A stretch of DNA of 64,000 nt, from positions 32,329 through 96,328 of the forward strand of contig CAKUDG010000009.1 of the NCBI GenBank assembly GCA_934644965.1, written 5' to 3'. Shown here piece by piece: positions 1 to 8,192 of this stretch (its first letter is position 1; each line of letters starts with the position of its first letter). The stretch is from an uncultured Victivallales bacterium. Lineage in GTDB: Bacteria; Verrucomicrobiota; Lentisphaeria; Victivallales; UBA1829. The notes under the pieces were generated by a model. It worked only from the letters and a program-made list of their open reading frames with translations. It ran no database searches and was not told where the DNA came from. Both the position numbers and the translations under genes were made by a program.

Positions 1-148
1 CGGAGAACATCCCCCCTGTACGGATCTTCCTCATGAATCCACAATCAGGCACAGAATCGGACACAGGCGGCGGCAAAGGCTGAAACAAAAAAAACGTTTC
101 CCGTTCCGGATTCCGGCACAGGAAAAGCAGAGGAGAATTCATGACATC

Positions 149-976
149 ATGGCAGCAGTCAAACATCCGGAACAGATTCTGGCGTTCAATCATCTGAAAC
201 TGCGTCTGGTGTATCTGGCGCGCGGGACCTGGCCCTGCAATCTGAGGAGCCGTCATCCGGTCAACCGCCTGATTCTGATTCTGAAGAACCCGGGGGAAGG
301 AAGCCTGTTCGCAGATTCCGCACGGGAATATCCCGCATGGGAGAAGACAACTTTCCTGCTTCCGGCATTCTGCAATGCGCAGGTGAAACTGGGAAAGGAG
401 GTCTGCTTTCTCTCATTCCACTTCAATCTGGAATGGTTTTACGGGGATGATCTGCTTTCGCGTCTTCCGGGGATCTGCGTCTTCCGGGAAAAGGGTCTGG
501 CGCAACGAGCGGAACGGATCTGGCGGAATCCCGATCCGCTTTCAGCGGCACTGGACTGTGAAGGCTTCCTCTCTGCCGTCGCGGGCAGAGCTCTTTCCTT
601 CATCCCGGAAAAAGAGAGATTAAAACAGCCTGCGGGAAAAGAATATGCGGAACTCTTCGCCTGGCTGGAACAGAAAGATGCCTCTGCGGAAATCACGGTG
701 ACGGACCTGGCGGATTTCATGAACATGCGGAGAGAGTCGTTCAGCAGAAAATTCACACGCGATTTCCGGATTTCCCCCAAACAGTTCCTTGCAAGACAGC
801 TGCTCAGGAAAGCTTCGGAAATGCTCTCAAACCCGTCACAGCCGGTCCGGGAAATTGCAAAGGCGCTCCATTTTTCCAGCGAATATTACTTTTCCCGTTT
901 TTTCAGGGAACACACCGGAATGCCTCCCGGTGAATTCCGCCGGATCCACGGAGAAAAATCCGGACTCATTTTCTGA
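149..976 (+). CDS. AraC family transcriptional regulator
   Basis: A 275-residue protein. The last 100 residues form a typical AraC/XylS double helix-turn-helix domain: the first helix pair lies around residues 185-210 and the second around 235-270, with the family signature near EYYFSRFFREHTGMPPGEFR. The N-terminal half resembles the cupin-like sensing domains of AraC proteins from polysaccharide degraders, but the ligand cannot be named. AGGAG at 131-135 lies 13 bases before the ATG at 149, slightly far. A closer ATG at 141 is in another frame and soon hits a stop. No obvious target gene adjoins it, so the regulated gene may lie left of the window. Confidence 0.9.
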   Translation: MAAVKHPEQILAFNHLKLRLVYLARGTWPCNLRSRHPVNRLILILKNPGEGSLFADSAREYPAWEKTTFLLPAFCNAQVKLGKEVCFLSFHFNLEWFYGDDLLSRLPGICVFREKGLAQRAERIWRNPDPLSAALDCEGFLSAVAGRALSFIPEKERLKQPAGKEYAELFAWLEQKDASAEITVTDLADFMNMRRESFSRKFTRDFRISPKQFLARQLLRKASEMLSNPSQPVREIAKALHFSSEYYFSRFFREHTGMPPGEFRRIHGEKSGLIF

Positions 977-1174
977 TTCTGTTCTGCCGGATTCATGCCG
1001 GGAGGAAGACGGAAAGGAAGCTCAAAACAGCCTCCTCCTCTCTCCCGGACAACTTGCAATTGCAGGAGCATGGTTTTATATTGTCAAAGCGGGAAGAGTC
1101 GGCAAGGTCCTCTTCTTCTTATCCGTGACATTCATCCAGAAAAACGACAGGAAAAACAAAAGGGATCCAAAACC

Positions 1175-1621
1175 ATGAAAAGAATTCCTTCCCCTGCACA
1201 TTTTGCCCTCCTTCTTCTTCCGGCGGCATGCCTTATCCTGATGTTCTTCAGCACGGGATGCGCCCGCTACCGGCTCCTGGAGTATTCAGAGGTGACCGCA
1301 GGAATCACGGAACAGTCGGCGGAAACACTGATCCGCACAATGCTGCTGGAACAGCCAGTCCGGAATCCGCCCGTCTCCGCCACCGTGGACGCAGAGGCCA
1401 TGCGCTTCCGAGACACGCGCGGAGTGGAGCGCTCGTTCTACTGGACCACTCCCGATGCATTGAAACTCTATCGGCACCGGAGCGGAAAATTCTGCATCGC
1501 CCTCGAAAAAAACGGCCGCATCATCCTCCGGATCTTCACTTATGACGAGTCCCGTGCCAAGTCCTTCATCAACTCCTTCTATTTCATGAGGGAGGCCGCG
1601 GAGCGGAAGGCTAAGGGCTGA
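1175..1621 (+). CDS. Small predicted lipoprotein, function unknown
   Basis: A 148-residue protein beginning MKRIPSPAHF, with a hydrophobic stretch (residues 9-26) ending in the lipobox STGC, so it is probably lipidated and anchored in a membrane. The mature part has no family I recognise; it ends in a short charged helix. The frame stays open upstream to about 995, but the signal sequence begins only at 1175, so this start is preferred. It follows the AraC gene at 149-976 by about 200 bases; a functional link is not shown. Confidence 0.75.
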   Translation: MKRIPSPAHFALLLLPAACLILMFFSTGCARYRLLEYSEVTAGITEQSAETLIRTMLLEQPVRNPPVSATVDAEAMRFRDTRGVERSFYWTTPDALKLYRHRSGKFCIALEKNGRIILRIFTYDESRAKSFINSFYFMREAAERKAKG

Positions 1622-1915
1622 GAGTGTTGAGAAAAGGATGTCCCGCCTCTTCTCCTTCTTCTCCTCTCGCCGCCCTCTCCCGTCTCTTCTTTTTCCTTCT
1701 CCCTCCCCGCGGCGCCGCCTCGCGCAGGAGGCACGATCATGGAGAAGGAAGGCGGCAGAGCAGACGACTGCAGTCGGTGGGTGACGGCAGCGGCGGAAAG
1801 ACGGCGGAAAGACGGCAGTCAAGTCACAGTCTCTCCGAGTTCTGAACCTCAATCATAGTGCGGCGTGTTCCCCCGGAGACGGGAGAAAATACCGCTGCGC
1901 CGCCGGGCTCATCAA

Positions 1916-2821
1916 TCACAGCAGATCGCGGAAGCGCCCCGGCGTGACTCCGAAACGGGCGCGGAAACGGCGGATGAAATACCCTGTGTCCGAAAAGCCG
2001 CAGTTTGCGGCAATCTCCTTGATGCCGGGAGAGGGCCCCCCGGACTGCTGAAGATACTGAAGAGCCGCATCCAGACGGAGCTCCGTCATGAATTCTCCCG
2101 GCGACTTCCCGGAAAGACGGTGAAACCGTTTGGAAAAATGCCATCTGCTGTATCCGCAGAGTTTCGCAAGCTCCTCCACCGACACGGGACGGTCAAGATG
2201 CCTTCTGCAGTACGCCGTCACCACCCCGACCAGATTCTCCTCCCCGCGGCGGGCACGGCTGCTCCATCCCATTCCCGGACCGTCTTCTTGCGCTTCACGG
2301 CAGAGACTCATCAGGAAATCATATCCGGTTCTGGAAACTGCATACCGGTCCGCATTCATTTCATTTCCGTTCCGGTAGAACTCGTAGAGGCTCCAGGCCT
2401 TCGACAGAGCCTCCCCGTCCGGAGAGAGTGCGACGACATTCCCGAACTCCTCCGCCATCTTTCCGATCATCTCCGCGGCAGCCGGATGCCAGAAACTGAG
2501 AAAGAGAAATTCCCATTTCTCCGCATGCTTCGGGAAGAAATAACAATAATCCCCCGGAACGGAAAGGAGCAGAGCCTCCCCGGGTTTCAAAGGGACAAGG
2601 GAATGATTCAGGCGGCAGCATCCCTCGCCCGAAATCGTGTATTTGAACAAAGCGCGGCACTGCGGTCCGCGCGTTGCGCCGTCGATGCGGAAATCGGAGG
2701 GGCGCGTATGCAGCTCATATCCGCAGCGTCTCGGCAGGAAACACAGATAGGGCGAACGCATCGTTTCGCCTTCCCATGGGTTCAGATAATGATACATCTG
2801 CGGCCGGGGATATTTTGACAT
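1916..2821 (-). CDS. AraC family transcriptional regulator
   Basis: A 301-residue regulator. The N-terminal part (about residues 30-110) is a cupin-type ligand-binding fold with the pattern LKPGEALLLSVPGDY. The C-terminal 100 residues carry the two AraC helix-turn-helix units (around VSVEELAKLCGYSRWHFSKR and IKEIAANCGFSDTGYFIRR). It is transcribed divergently from the iron-sulfur protein gene at 2931, with about 110 bases between the two starts, the usual layout for a local regulator and its target. The inducer is unknown; sugar sensing is an inference from the family. Confidence 0.92.
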   Translation of the reverse strand: MSKYPRPQMYHYLNPWEGETMRSPYLCFLPRRCGYELHTRPSDFRIDGATRGPQCRALFKYTISGEGCCRLNHSLVPLKPGEALLLSVPGDYCYFFPKHAEKWEFLFLSFWHPAAAEMIGKMAEEFGNVVALSPDGEALSKAWSLYEFYRNGNEMNADRYAVSRTGYDFLMSLCREAQEDGPGMGWSSRARRGEENLVGVVTAYCRRHLDRPVSVEELAKLCGYSRWHFSKRFHRLSGKSPGEFMTELRLDAALQYLQQSGGPSPGIKEIAANCGFSDTGYFIRRFRARFGVTPGRFRDLL

Positions 2822-2930
2822 GTTCTTCCCATGAATGACACATTTGTCCTATTTCCGGGGAACGGAGATGGGGATATTATATCCTGCCGCGAAAGAAAAT
2901 GCAATCTCATTCATGGAGGAAAAGGATCTC

Positions 2931-4184
2931 ATGTCGCAGGAAGGATTTGACCGTCTGAAGTCGGAATGCATCAATACGGGGCTCTGCGTGGAATGCGGGG
3001 CATGCGCAGTCGTCTGTCCGGAAGGGGCGATCACGCTGAAGAAATACTCCTGGGGGCGCAATCCGGAACTGGCAGGGAGCTGTTCCGAGGGACAATGCGA
3101 ACGCTGTTATCAGGTCTGTCCCGCCCGGGACGTCCCGCTCTCGGAGATTGAAACGAAGTTCTTCGGACGCACCAGAAAGCATCTTTTCCCGGGCACTTCG
3201 CCGGATCTGCCGGTGGAACACGGAGAAGACAAAGGGGGAATCGTCCGCGCCGTCTACAGCGGATATGCGCTGGAAAAGGAAATTCACGAAAACGCCGTCT
3301 CCGGAGGCGTCACATCCGCACTGCTGATCCATGCGCTGGAAAACGGACTGATCGACGGCGCCGTCCTTGCCGGATTCGATCCGGAAACACCCTACGAAGC
3401 CAAAGCGGTCGTCGCCACAACCCGGGAGGAGGTGCTCCGCTGCGCCGGGAGCAAATACCAGCCGCATCCCCAGCTGCTCGGGCTCAAGGAGGCCTTTGAA
3501 AGAGGACTCGAACGGATTGCTGTCACAGCCACGCCCTGCCACGCCATCGCCATCCGGAAAATGATGCTGAATCCCGAATTCAAGGAACTCGGATCCAGGA
3601 TCAAACTCATCATCAGCAACATCTGCGGAGCACACTGGTCGAGGCACGGAACGGAGTGGCTGATTCAAAACGCCGTCGGCGTGAAGCTGGAGGATGTCGC
3701 CGCCATCCGCTACCGCGCGCGTCCCTTCCCGGGTGACTTCAAAGTGAAGCTCAAAAACGGAAAAGATGCTGACGCGCCCTTTGTCAACAGTCTCCTCGGT
3801 CAGCTTGCGCGTTTCACGCCGGAGGAATGCAGGGTCTGTCTCGAGAAAGTCGCCAGTGTCGCGGACATCGTGGTCGGAGACACCTGGCACCACCCCGTTC
3901 TCTGCCCCTCCCTCCTCGGAAAATACTCCGATGAAGAGGCCGAAGCCGATGAACGGATCGCACTGGCCAGACGCGGCATGACGATGATCGTCGTCCGCAG
4001 CGAAACCGGAAGCCGTTTCGTCGAAGCCGCTGCGGAAAGCGGAGCCGTCCGTCTCTTCCGCGATACAGACCGGGAGGCGGAAAGTTTTCTCTCCGCTGTC
4101 CACGATCTCGGGAAACCCGTCTGCAACGGCCCTGTCATCGATGCCAGAATCCGCCGCGGAATGCCGGTCCGCCAGTATCATTGA
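2931..4184 (+). CDS. Coenzyme F420 hydrogenase/dehydrogenase beta subunit (FrhB)-like iron-sulfur protein
   Basis: A 417-residue cytoplasmic protein. The N-terminus has a ferredoxin-like cysteine cluster (CVECGACAVVCPEGAI) followed by a second group (CERCYQVCP). These are followed by the FrhB/FdhB N and C domains, with CxGSKYQPHPQLLG and a later CRVCLEKVASVADIVVGDTW segment typical of the family. Members move electrons between flavin, Fe-S clusters and a partner; in bacteria lacking F420 the partner is often unknown. The start at 2931 is chosen because GGAGG at 2915-2919 lies 11 bases before it, although in-frame ATGs exist upstream to 2835. It is divergent from an AraC gene and no hydrogenase subunits adjoin it. 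Confidence 0.88.
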   Translation: MSQEGFDRLKSECINTGLCVECGACAVVCPEGAITLKKYSWGRNPELAGSCSEGQCERCYQVCPARDVPLSEIETKFFGRTRKHLFPGTSPDLPVEHGEDKGGIVRAVYSGYALEKEIHENAVSGGVTSALLIHALENGLIDGAVLAGFDPETPYEAKAVVATTREEVLRCAGSKYQPHPQLLGLKEAFERGLERIAVTATPCHAIAIRKMMLNPEFKELGSRIKLIISNICGAHWSRHGTEWLIQNAVGVKLEDVAAIRYRARPFPGDFKVKLKNGKDADAPFVNSLLGQLARFTPEECRVCLEKVASVADIVVGDTWHHPVLCPSLLGKYSDEEAEADERIALARRGMTMIVVRSETGSRFVEAAAESGAVRLFRDTDREAESFLSAVHDLGKPVCNGPVIDARIRRGMPVRQYH

Positions 4185-4207
4185 CCGAGTTTCACGGGTC
4201 GTTCCGC

Positions 4208-4291
4208 AAATCGTTTGACAAATCGTTTGACAAATCGTCTGACAAATCGTCTGACAAATCGTCTGACAAATCGTTTGACAAGTTGTCTGAC
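4208..4291. repeat. 12-bp tandem repeat, seven copies
   Basis: Seven head-to-tail copies of AAATCGTYTGAC start 23 bases after the stop codon of the FrhB-like gene; the third codon-like position alternates T/C and the last copy is degenerate. Partial copies flank both ends. It lies in the 383-base gap before the LVIVD genes. It can be read in several frames, but no frame has a ribosome-binding site or a recognisable protein. Confidence 0.9.
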
Positions 4292-4492
4292 GGATCGTTT
4301 CCGCAGACCTCCTCCGCAACAGGGAAGCTCTTGTTCCCGCCCTCCTTTTCCCCGCATCCGTTCCATCCCGATGCAGAACGGGAAAGGACGGCGGGAACAA
4401 GAATCAGGGTGTGGAGCCTGCCGCAAAAATCCCGGATCCCGCTGAGGAAAAACAACGGAGAAAAAAAATTGTGATTCCCCATTGAAAACAAA

Positions 4493-4521
4493 TTGACTTC
4501 CGCTCTTTTCCAGTCTACAAT
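4493..4521 (+). promoter_or_regulatory. Sigma-70-type promoter for the LVIVD gene pair
   Basis: TTGACT at 4493-4498 and TACAAT at 4516-4521 are separated by exactly 17 bases. They lie about 45 bases before the proposed start codon at 4568. Confidence 0.65.
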
Positions 4522-4567
4522 ACCTCATCCGAAATCAGAACGGAAAAAGGAGTCAGGATCAGTTCCC

Positions 4568-6742
4568 ATGAAGAAAGGAATCCCCATCGCCCCGCCGTGC
4601 CGGAAACGGTTTTCAACGCTGTTTTTCCTGCTGTTTGCGCTTTTTCTTTTCTCCGAGCCTTCTTCCGCCTGGGCGGCCCCCGCCGCCGAAGGAGGCGGGA
4701 AAAGAGAAGGAGAAGGAGAAACGTCCTGCCCGGTCATTCCGCCGGAAAGAAGCATCCGTTTCCCCCACGGTCAGAACGGACCGGTGCTGCTGAACGGGAC
4801 AAAGGCGCTCTTCGGAAGTTCCTGGTCCCGCGGATGGGGGGTGCTGCTTTTCGACCTCTCCGGAGACGTCATCCGCTGTACAGGCGGAATCCCCGCCAAA
4901 GGATACATCATGTCCGCCGCATCGGCCGGAGACACGGCCTATTTCACAAGCACCTTCTCCTTCCTTGTTGCCGGATATCCGGAAGGGAATTCTCCGGATC
5001 CCGCATTTTACCGGAACATTCTCACCGCATTCCCCACCCCCAATACCCGGAAGATTGCAGCGGATCCAGAAGGAAAACACCTGTTCCTGCTCAGTTCGGA
5101 CGGACTCCGGATCCTGGATCTTTCCGATCCACATGCTCCGCTTTTCTCTTCTTTTCATCCGGAATTCCGGGAAGCAACCGACTTTGCCATCTCCGGCGGA
5201 GGCCGGATCTTCTACACCACTCCGGATACGCCTGGAGAAATCAAGGCAGCCCTGTTTTCCGGAGACGGGAAGCTGACACGGCTTCCCCCTGCCCGCAGCG
5301 GAGAAGGAACCGTCTCCCTCCTTTCCGCCGGAGCGGAAGGCCTGCTCTTCAAGGACGGCCGGAGCGGGAAATTGAATTTTCTTTCCACCGTGAAGGGGAA
5401 AATGGAGGAGGGCGGCAACTCTGACGCGGTTTCCGTCGACCCCTCCACCCTGGTGCGCCATGTTTCGGATTTCCTTCCTGAAGCCGTCCATTTGAAAGCG
5501 AATGGCCGGATCTGTCTCCTTGCCCGGGACATGAAAACGCGGAAAAGGAATCTCCTGTTCACAACGCTGGGAGACATCCGCGACAAGGGCTTCTCCGGAG
5601 ACCACGTCAAAATTCTGGAATTCCCTGAAAACTGCGACTACACGCCGAAGTATGCCGACTTCAACCAGTCCCGCATGATCTTCCTCAATACACGGACCGG
5701 AGAACTGACTCTCGGAGACATTTCCGGAAAAAAGCATCTGCAGATTCTTTCCACACTTCCGGTCATTTTTTCGGAAGGAGCCGTCGTCGCTGCGGGAGAC
5801 ATGGTTTATTCCCAGAATCCGGCATACGGCACTGTCCTGCTTTACGGATTCCCCCTGCAGAAGGAATCCGGTGAAGGAAAAAAGAAAGAAGGAGCGGAAG
5901 CAAAAACGGAAACGGAAAATTACGGCATGACTTTTTTCATGGAACCACAGCCCGACCGCTTCGACACCGGCATCGTCACACCCGCCACCGCCATGATGAA
6001 TTTCAACGACCGCTATCTCCTCGCCAACGGCATGCTCCTGGATATCTCCGATCCCCGCAGCCCCAAACCGGTCCGTAATCTGGAAGCCAGCGCGGCCGAT
6101 CTGGATTTCAACAGCAGAAGCGGCCGCCTCTACTTCGCGGCAGGAAAACGCGTGACCGTCGAAGACCTCTCCCGGATCCCGGAAGTCAAACGCCTGGGAG
6201 AATACCGCCCCCCTGAAAGCCCGGGAAAACGCACACACATCATCGCCGCGGAAGCCTCGGAAGACGACAAGACTCTTTCCATTCTGAACGGAAACAGAAC
6301 ACTGGAAATTCTCAATGTCTCCGATCCCGGGAACATCCGCAGGATCTCCGGCTTTTCCCTCCCTTCCGACTGTCTCAGTTTCACCTCTCAGGGGTCTTTC
6401 CTCTATCTGCCCTGCACACAGCCGGGAGCTCCGGGCTATTCCGCCTTTTCCCTCCTCCTGATTCTCGACATTTCCGATCCCGCGGCTCCCAAACTTGCCC
6501 GAACCATCTCCCGTTTTCTTCCCGGACAGGTTGCCGCCATCCGTGCGGAAAACGGGAAACTCTATGCCAGCGCCCGGACGGGAATTTCGGAATTCGATCT
6601 CTCCGATCCCCTTTCACCCGTCCTTCTCCGCCGCTACGGGACGGAAAACCAGAACTCATCCTGCCTCTTCTTCGACATCCGGAACGGTAAACTCTTCGCC
6701 AAACGCTATGGTGAAATTCAAATCTGGGAGCTTCTCAAATGA
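4568..6742 (+). CDS. Secreted LVIVD-repeat beta-propeller protein
   Basis: A 724-residue protein beginning MKKGIPIAPP, with a signal peptide whose hydrophobic core is around residues 17-29 and probable cleavage after SAWA. The mature part carries several LVIVD-type units, recognisable as LRILDLSDPHAP, LLDISDPRSPKP, LEILNVSDPGN, LLILDISDPAAPKL and EFDLSDPLSP. Such repeats form beta-propeller surface proteins; their ligands are mostly unknown. The signal peptide decides the start, with AAGGAG about 15 bases ahead. It overlaps the next gene by four bases (ATGA), so the two are probably translated together. No enzyme motif is visible. Confidence 0.88.
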   Translation: MKKGIPIAPPCRKRFSTLFFLLFALFLFSEPSSAWAAPAAEGGGKREGEGETSCPVIPPERSIRFPHGQNGPVLLNGTKALFGSSWSRGWGVLLFDLSGDVIRCTGGIPAKGYIMSAASAGDTAYFTSTFSFLVAGYPEGNSPDPAFYRNILTAFPTPNTRKIAADPEGKHLFLLSSDGLRILDLSDPHAPLFSSFHPEFREATDFAISGGGRIFYTTPDTPGEIKAALFSGDGKLTRLPPARSGEGTVSLLSAGAEGLLFKDGRSGKLNFLSTVKGKMEEGGNSDAVSVDPSTLVRHVSDFLPEAVHLKANGRICLLARDMKTRKRNLLFTTLGDIRDKGFSGDHVKILEFPENCDYTPKYADFNQSRMIFLNTRTGELTLGDISGKKHLQILSTLPVIFSEGAVVAAGDMVYSQNPAYGTVLLYGFPLQKESGEGKKKEGAEAKTETENYGMTFFMEPQPDRFDTGIVTPATAMMNFNDRYLLANGMLLDISDPRSPKPVRNLEASAADLDFNSRSGRLYFAAGKRVTVEDLSRIPEVKRLGEYRPPESPGKRTHIIAAEASEDDKTLSILNGNRTLEILNVSDPGNIRRISGFSLPSDCLSFTSQGSFLYLPCTQPGAPGYSAFSLLLILDISDPAAPKLARTISRFLPGQVAAIRAENGKLYASARTGISEFDLSDPLSPVLLRRYGTENQNSSCLFFDIRNGKLFAKRYGEIQIWELLK

Positions 6743-7875
6743 CTGCCCTTTCCCGATCCCTTTCCCGCAGACTCGGACTCGCTTTCTTCCTCATCCTCCT
6801 TTCTTCCGGAACACTGTCCGCAGCAGAAGAAGTCAAAAGTCCGGCACAATCCGGCCAGAATTCCTATCCGGGAACCGACATCTGCGCGGTTCCCAGCATC
6901 ACAGCCGTCCGCGGAAATCTGCTCATCCTCTCTTCCGGAGGAACGGACAACGGAAGCGTGGAGCCGGCCCTTCATTTCTTTGACCTCTCTTCCCGTCCCG
7001 ATGCGCCCCGTCTCCTTTCCACCGTCCCCCTCCCCGGCTCTGTCCCGCAGGACCTTGCCTTCGATGGGAATACTCTGTATGTTGCCGCGCCGCCGCAGAT
7101 TTTCCGCATCGACATTTCCAACCCGGAAAAACCGCTCCTCACCGGAAGCAGTTCCCCTTCGGAAACTCCGGCCGCAGCTGTCGGCGGAATCGCATTCGAC
7201 GGCAAAGAGCTTTTCTGCGCCGCAAGAAGACTTTCCCTGCAGATCTTCTCCCCTCCCGAATCCGCTTTCTCCGGAGCCCCCGCCGCCCCCCCTTCCGCAT
7301 CCGCTTCGTTCACTTCAGATTTTCTGCGCTCCATTCACCGCTTCGGAAGGCATCTCTATGGAGCCAATGATGTCAGGGGAATCCTGATTTTCGATGAAAA
7401 GGGCAAGCTGCTGAAACGTCAGAACTCCGGACCGGGAACTGCCATGCGCATCCGCGACGACGGACAGAATCTTTTCCTCGTCAACGGATCCGGCGGATTC
7501 CAGATCCTTGCGCCCGCAGACAGTCACGGATACTGCGCCGTCCTCGGGAAAATCCCCTCTCTCGGCACATACGAATGTTTCGGAACTTTTCTCTTCGACA
7601 TCGCTTTGGACAACGGAATATCTCCTGCACGGCACGTCTATCTGGCCGCCGGAGAATCCGGCGTCGCCGCGGCGGACGTCAGCCGTCCGGAGAAACCCGC
7701 CATCCTTTCGATCTGTCCGGAACTCTTTTACGCCTACATCCGCAGCCTCGCCGTCAGCGGGCAGTATCTCTATGCCAATGACGACTTTTTCGGACTCCGC
7801 GTGCTTTCCATTGCCGATCCCGCTTCCCCGAAGCTGATCGGTCCGGGCGTCCCGTTCCCGAAGAAAAAGAAGTGA
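6739..7875 (+). CDS. Secreted LVIVD-repeat protein, paralogue of the upstream gene
   Basis: A 378-residue protein with an N-terminal signal peptide (hydrophobic residues 11-27, cleavage near LSAAEE). It has fewer LVIVD-type units than its neighbour: FFDLSSRPDAPRLLS, FRIDISNPEKPLL, VSRPEKPAILS and the C-terminal VLSIADPASPKLIG. The ATG overlaps the upstream TGA, which indicates translational coupling and a possible two-protein complex outside the cytoplasm. The product ends in a basic KKKK tail. Its function is not known. Confidence 0.87.
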   Translation: MTALSRSLSRRLGLAFFLILLSSGTLSAAEEVKSPAQSGQNSYPGTDICAVPSITAVRGNLLILSSGGTDNGSVEPALHFFDLSSRPDAPRLLSTVPLPGSVPQDLAFDGNTLYVAAPPQIFRIDISNPEKPLLTGSSSPSETPAAAVGGIAFDGKELFCAARRLSLQIFSPPESAFSGAPAAPPSASASFTSDFLRSIHRFGRHLYGANDVRGILIFDEKGKLLKRQNSGPGTAMRIRDDGQNLFLVNGSGGFQILAPADSHGYCAVLGKIPSLGTYECFGTFLFDIALDNGISPARHVYLAAGESGVAAADVSRPEKPAILSICPELFYAYIRSLAVSGQYLYANDDFFGLRVLSIADPASPKLIGPGVPFPKKKK

Positions 7876-7935
7876 AGGGGGTGTCCTCCCGCTTGAAGGG
7901 GGTGTCTCCCGCTTGAAGGGGGGGGGCCACCGCTT
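7873..7935. repeat. About 21-bp tandem repeat, three copies
   Basis: Three imperfect copies of GAAGGGGGTGTCTCCCGCTT begin at the stop codon of the second LVIVD gene. The third copy has a longer G run. Together with the repeat at 8079-8151 it fills most of the 317-base gap before the dehydrogenase gene; I see no gene there. Confidence 0.8.
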
Positions 7936-8078
7936 CTTTTCTTTCCTCTCTTTCTTCGACTTTTTCCCTCCGCTTTCTCTGCCGTTCCCGCCGCTGTTCC
8001 CAAGGCGCTCCGGTCCTTCCGGCACAGGAAGAAACTCTCAGGGGGGGGAAAAACAGGACAACAGGGCAGACAACAGAA

Positions 8079-8151
8079 GGGGAAAAATCCGGGAAAAATC
8101 CGGGAAAATCCGGGAAAAATCCGGGAAAATCCGGGAAAATCCGGGAAAATC
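8079..8151. repeat. 10-11-bp tandem repeat, seven copies
   Basis: Seven units of GGGAAAATCC or GGGAAAAATCC follow one another and differ by a single A. The array lies about 40 bases past the end of the minus-strand UDP-glucose dehydrogenase gene. Confidence 0.88.
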
Positions 8152-8192
8152 TGTGTCTGGATCCGGAGAAGGGAAGAAAGAAAGGCAAAAAG

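Noticed and set aside
2907..4400. A 497-codon minus-strand frame containing TICQ repeats
   Set aside because: Antisense of the FrhB-like gene running into the 12-bp array; the repeats come from the DNA array.
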